Positions 54,233 through 57,341 of a DNA stretch of 57,341 nucleotides are shown here, piece by piece. Both the position numbers and the translations under genes were made by a program. The number at the start of each line of letters is the position of its first letter. The first letter of the stretch is position 1. Origin of the DNA: a virus. The stretch is taken from positions 1-57,341 of IMG/VR virus record IMGVR_UViG_3300020034_000017; one strand, given 5' to 3'. The notes under the pieces were generated by a model. It was not told the origin of the DNA and did not search any database. It worked only from the letters and a program-made list of their open reading frames with translations.

Positions 54233-56982
54233 TCATCGATGAAGAAGAACATCTTGCTCACTATGGTATCCTCCGCCGTTCAGGCCGTTGGCCTTGGGGT
54301 AGTGGTGAGGGTAGTGGCACACAGTCCGGCAGGAACAAGAAGTTCCTCGATTTTGTTGAGAGCATGAAGAAGCAGGGTCTTTCGGAACAAGAAATTGCTT
54401 CCGGACAAGGGATCTCGGTTACTCAAATCAGAGCAGCCAAGACCTATGCCAAAAATGAGCAAAAGCAACAGCAGATTGCTATGGCTCAGAGACTCAAAGA
54501 CAAGGGTTTGTCCAATCCAGCCATTGCTGAGAGAATGAATCTTGCTGGAGAATCCTCGGTTCGGGCACTCCTCGAGCCAGGAGCCAAGGACAAAGCTGAC
54601 ATTCTGATCAGTGTGTCTAACATGCTGAAAGAGCACGTCGATGAGAAGACATACGTGGACATCGGTAGTGGTACCGAAACACATCTCAAGATCAGCAAAG
54701 AGAGACTTGCTGCAGCAGTCTTTGTTCTGGTCGAACAGGGATATGAAGTTCACGTTGTGCCTGTTCCTCAGATTGGTACTGGGTTCAACACAAAGACCAA
54801 GGTTCTTGTGCCTCCTGGTGTCTCTCAAAAGGACGCTTTCATCCATCGGTATGAGATCAAGCAGATCTCGACGTTCACTGAGGATGGTGGTCGACACTTC
54901 GCCAAGCAGCATCCCATCGTCTCGATTCATCCCGACCGTCTTGCGGTTCGGTATGCTGAGGATGGTGGCGGTAATGCTGATGGTGTGATCTACCTCAGGC
55001 CCGGTGTCAAAGAACTTTCCATGGGTAAGGCAAACTACGCTCAAGTTCGAATTCAGGTTGGTAAGGACAAGTACCTCAAGGGTATGGCGATGTACAAGGA
55101 TGATCTTCCTCCTGGTACAGACATCGTGTTCAACACCAACAAGTCTAAGGCCGAGTATCCGGACAAACTTGACACGTTGAAGAAACTGTCTAAGGACAAG
55201 GATCTTCCTTTTGAGTCTGTTACTCGTCCCGTTCTTCTCGATGCTCACTCACCCAAAGAAAGGGTTGAGTCTGCAATCCACAAGGTCAACGAAGAAGGCG
55301 ATTGGAACAACTGGTCGGATAGTTTGGCTAGTCAAGTTCTGGTAAAACAAAGTCCTTCTTTGATCAAACAACAGCTGGACATTAGTCATGATCGTCGTCA
55401 AAAAGACTTCGACGACATCATGAAACTTACCAACCCTGCCGTAAAGAAGAAGCTTTTAGAAGACCTTGCTGATTCTGCTGATTCTGCAGCGGTACATCTA
55501 AAAGCAGCCGCTCTTCCAAGGCAGTCGTGGAAAGTAATTCTTCCCATTGAATCGTTGAAGCCTGGAGAGATCTATGCCCCAACGTACAACAATGGCGAAA
55601 AGGTAGTTCTAATTCGGTACCCGCATGGTGGTACGTTCGAGATTCCTGAAGTGACTGTGAACAATAGACATGGTCCCTCTAGGAAGATGTTGCGGGATAC
55701 TGAGGATGCCATTGGCATCCATCCTGAGGTTGCTCAGAGGTTGTCTGGTGCAGACTTTGATGGTGATACGGTTCTTGTGATTCCCAACCCTCAGGGTAGG
55801 GTCACTAGTACACCAAAATTGGCTCAACTCAAAGGCTTTGATCCTCAGAAAGACTATGCACCTTATGATGGTATGCGTACCATTGATGGTGGTGTGTACA
55901 ACGCTAAGACTCGGAAGGTCGACTATGGGGACAAGCAACCCATGCGTAGTCCTAAAGAGATGGAGATGGGAAAGGTTTCCAATCTAATCACAGACATGAC
56001 TATTCGTGGTGCCCCTCATGATGAGATTGCTCGTGCAGTCAAACACTCCATGGTTGTGGTCGATGCAGAGAAGCATCATCTAGACTTCAGACGGTCTGCC
56101 ATTGACAACGGGATTCCTAAACTTAGGGCTACCTACCAGAGCGAGCATAAGGACAACAAGAGGCCAGGTGCCTCCACCCTCATCTCGAGACAGGGTAGTA
56201 CTGTTAGAATCCCTGAGCTTAAGGGTCAACCGAACTTTCCTCAAGGTGCACCGATTGATAGGGCTACAGGTAAGAAGCTTCAGATCCCTACAGGTAGGAC
56301 CAAGCGAGATAGGGCAGGGCAGGTAAGCGTTACTACTAGGGAGTACAAGAAGCTAGACCTTACGGATGATGCACACACATTGTCCTCTGGTACTAGGCCT
56401 GAATCTCTTTATGCTGATTACTCTAACAAGCAGAAGGCTCTTGCCAACCGCGCTAGAGTAGAAGCGTTTAAGACCCCCCCCGTCCAATGGAGTCACTCTG
56501 CCAAGAACGTTCATAAAGCAGAAGTAGCCTCCCTCGATGCTAAATTGGCCCTCGCCAAGAAGAACCGCACCCTTGAACGCCATGCACAGGTCATCGCTAA
56601 TGCTCAGATCAAGGCTAAGCGTGATGCTAATCCCAATCTTGATGGAGATTCCCTCAAGAAGATCAAGTTTCAAGCCCTTGCTGATGCACGTACCCGCACC
56701 AAAGCGGATCAGACAAAGATTGAGATCACACCTAAAGAATGGGATGCTATTCAAGCAGGCGCCATCAGTAACAACAAGCTAACCCAGCTCCTAGCTAAGG
56801 CTGACATGGAGAAGGTTAGAGAGCTTGCTACCCCCCGTCCCAAGGTGTTGATGAGTACATCTAAGACAGCCCAGGCCAAACAGCTAGCGTCATTGGGTTA
56901 CACTAGGGCCGAGATTGCAAGTCGGCTTGGTGTATCAATCAAGACGTTGGATCGAGCTATCAACGAAGAGGAAGGTGGGTGA
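54229..56982 (+). CDS. Two-barrel (YonO/crAss-like) RNA polymerase-like protein with N-terminal virion-type tag
   Basis: 917 residues, GTG start after AAAGGAGGCTAACTG. The start MIIDEEEHLAHYG matches the tagged proteins at 8095 and 10648, followed by the variant ILRRSGRWPWGSG. A helix-turn-helix region follows (about 45-110). The catalytic double-psi barrel is marked by ILPIESLKPGEIYAPTYNNGE, IRYPHGGTFEIP and SGADFDGDTV, with Asp509, Asp511 and Asp513 as metal ligands. A C-terminal helix-turn-helix (YTRAEIASRLGVSIKTLDR) ends it. Such enzymes transcribe phage DNA; the tag suggests virion packaging, which is inferred. Confidence 0.75.
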   Translation: MIIDEEEHLAHYGILRRSGRWPWGSGEGSGTQSGRNKKFLDFVESMKKQGLSEQEIASGQGISVTQIRAAKTYAKNEQKQQQIAMAQRLKDKGLSNPAIAERMNLAGESSVRALLEPGAKDKADILISVSNMLKEHVDEKTYVDIGSGTETHLKISKERLAAAVFVLVEQGYEVHVVPVPQIGTGFNTKTKVLVPPGVSQKDAFIHRYEIKQISTFTEDGGRHFAKQHPIVSIHPDRLAVRYAEDGGGNADGVIYLRPGVKELSMGKANYAQVRIQVGKDKYLKGMAMYKDDLPPGTDIVFNTNKSKAEYPDKLDTLKKLSKDKDLPFESVTRPVLLDAHSPKERVESAIHKVNEEGDWNNWSDSLASQVLVKQSPSLIKQQLDISHDRRQKDFDDIMKLTNPAVKKKLLEDLADSADSAAVHLKAAALPRQSWKVILPIESLKPGEIYAPTYNNGEKVVLIRYPHGGTFEIPEVTVNNRHGPSRKMLRDTEDAIGIHPEVAQRLSGADFDGDTVLVIPNPQGRVTSTPKLAQLKGFDPQKDYAPYDGMRTIDGGVYNAKTRKVDYGDKQPMRSPKEMEMGKVSNLITDMTIRGAPHDEIARAVKHSMVVVDAEKHHLDFRRSAIDNGIPKLRATYQSEHKDNKRPGASTLISRQGSTVRIPELKGQPNFPQGAPIDRATGKKLQIPTGRTKRDRAGQVSVTTREYKKLDLTDDAHTLSSGTRPESLYADYSNKQKALANRARVEAFKTPPVQWSHSAKNVHKAEVASLDAKLALAKKNRTLERHAQVIANAQIKAKRDANPNLDGDSLKKIKFQALADARTRTKADQTKIEITPKEWDAIQAGAISNNKLTQLLAKADMEKVRELATPRPKVLMSTSKTAQAKQLASLGYTRAEIASRLGVSIKTLDRAINEEEGG

Positions 56983-56991
56983 TGAATCAAG

Positions 56992-57285
56992 ATGATAGAG
57001 CACATGCTCACAACAGATGACAACCCCCACGATCCTTTCGTTGATTGGGATGCCTGGTATGCTTTTGATGAGCGTGCTGGGTACCACACCACCGCCTACC
57101 TGGGTAGAGTAGTTGTAACTTCAGATGAATTGTCTGAGACCGATCAGCAACTTGCAATTGAGAGAGCAATCGATGAGATTGTGGAGATGAACGTACTCGG
57201 TATCTACAAGAAGGTGTCGAGTAAAGCGGGAGTTGGATCTGAGAAACCAGAGGAAGCTCAGATGATCGAGGAAACTTCTGCTTAG
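56992..57285 (+). CDS. Hypothetical protein following the RNA polymerase-like gene
   Basis: 97 residues. The start DDNPHDPFVDWDAWYAFDERAGYHTTAYLGRVV is a pattern common in phage proteins next to structural or polymerase genes, possibly a small virion protein. Acidic C-terminus. RBS is weak (GAAGGTGGGTGATGAATC). It is 9 bases after the polymerase-like gene, so in the same operon. Confidence 0.55.
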   Translation: MIEHMLTTDDNPHDPFVDWDAWYAFDERAGYHTTAYLGRVVVTSDELSETDQQLAIERAIDEIVEMNVLGIYKKVSSKAGVGSEKPEEAQMIEETSA

Positions 57286-57290
57286 GAGGT

Positions 57291-57341
57291 ATGGCTTTAC
57301 ATAGGGGGGGAGGGGTCGCAAAGACTACCCCCCTTATGTAT
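57291..57341 (+). CDS. Start of a further gene, cut by the window end
   Basis: ATG at 57291 after TTAGGAGGT opens a frame (MALHRGGGVAKTTPLMY) with no stop before the edge. The ribosome site is excellent. The frame passes through a strong inverted repeat, so it may alternatively be non-coding. Confidence 0.4.
   Translation, partial: MALHRGGGVAKTTPLMY
57298..57340 (+). repeat. Strong inverted repeat at the window edge
   Basis: TACATA-GGGGGG and CCCCCC-T-TATGTA pair as 12 bp with one extra T, with a loop of about 18 bases. It lies just after the operon of the RNA polymerase-like gene and could be a terminator, although the T-run is only two bases. Confidence 0.5.

Noticed and set aside
1-57341. 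Integrase, excision or repressor genes, and CRISPR arrays
   Set aside because: None seen on either strand; the repeated strings found are terminators and promoters, not spaced direct repeats.

Overview
The window is a dense stretch of a tailed, long non-contractile-tailed (siphovirus) phage genome. Every supportable gene lies on the + strand, genes are short and often overlap by 1-20 bases, and many starts are GTG or TTG preceded by a strong GGAGG-type ribosome site. An actinobacterial host is suggested by the Rpf-like transglycosylase, a DUF3039-like protein, a ReqiPepy6 Gp37-like tail protein and DUF6353-like proteins. The exact host genus cannot be read from the sequence. I see no integrase, excisionase or repressor, so nothing supports a temperate lifestyle.

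Region 1 (1-25.8 kb) is the late module. It opens with small virion or tail accessory genes: a head-fibre-like peptide, a DUF6527-like zinc protein, a 2H phosphoesterase, a receptor-binding-like tail protein, and a tail protein joined to an SGNH hydrolase through an apparent -1 frameshift site. The lysis genes follow (membrane-anchored Rpf-like transglycosylase, small membrane proteins, CHAP plus peptidoglycan-binding endolysin). Then come packaging and head genes (small terminase candidate, HNH, connector, large terminase, portal, protease-capsid fusion) and the tail (connectors, two tail-tube paralogues around a chaperone candidate, a 1623-residue tape measure, distal tail, Gp37-like protein, holin). 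A long inverted repeat at 25753-25806 closes this module.

Region 2 (26-32 kb) has small membrane-protein genes, each in its own terminator-promoter-gene unit, followed by DUF6353-like membrane proteins. Region 3 (32-57 kb) holds DNA metabolism and accessory genes. These include one polypeptide joining an SF3-type helicase, an archaeo-eukaryotic-primase-like domain and a family B polymerase, an SSB candidate, an SF2 helicase, a homing endonuclease and a degenerate relative, two PD-(D/E)XK nucleases, a 2-oxoglutarate oxygenase, a metalloprotease with an SLH domain, a tRNA-Lys and many small zinc-motif or unknown proteins. At 54.2-57.0 kb lies a 917-residue protein with the DxDGD signature of two-barrel RNA polymerases.

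Four things stand out. (a) A peptide tag (LEHxGxKGMKWGxR) is repeated in several small proteins near terminase and portal, and a variant heads the RNA-polymerase-like protein; this suggests, but does not prove, a shared virion-loading signal. (b) A non-standard promoter motif (CACGCA, TACATG, TRTAAT) recurs about ten times, often just after covarying terminator hairpins, and once drives a unit coding only a 12-residue peptide. (c) A roughly 600-base intergenic region at 39.3-39.95 kb is full of complementary segments, including a possible pseudoknot, and may be a large structured RNA. (d) A three-tier nested palindrome lies beside the homing endonuclease at 52.3 kb. A working model, inferred only, is that the tagged polymerase enters the cell with the DNA and transcribes from the repeated promoters.
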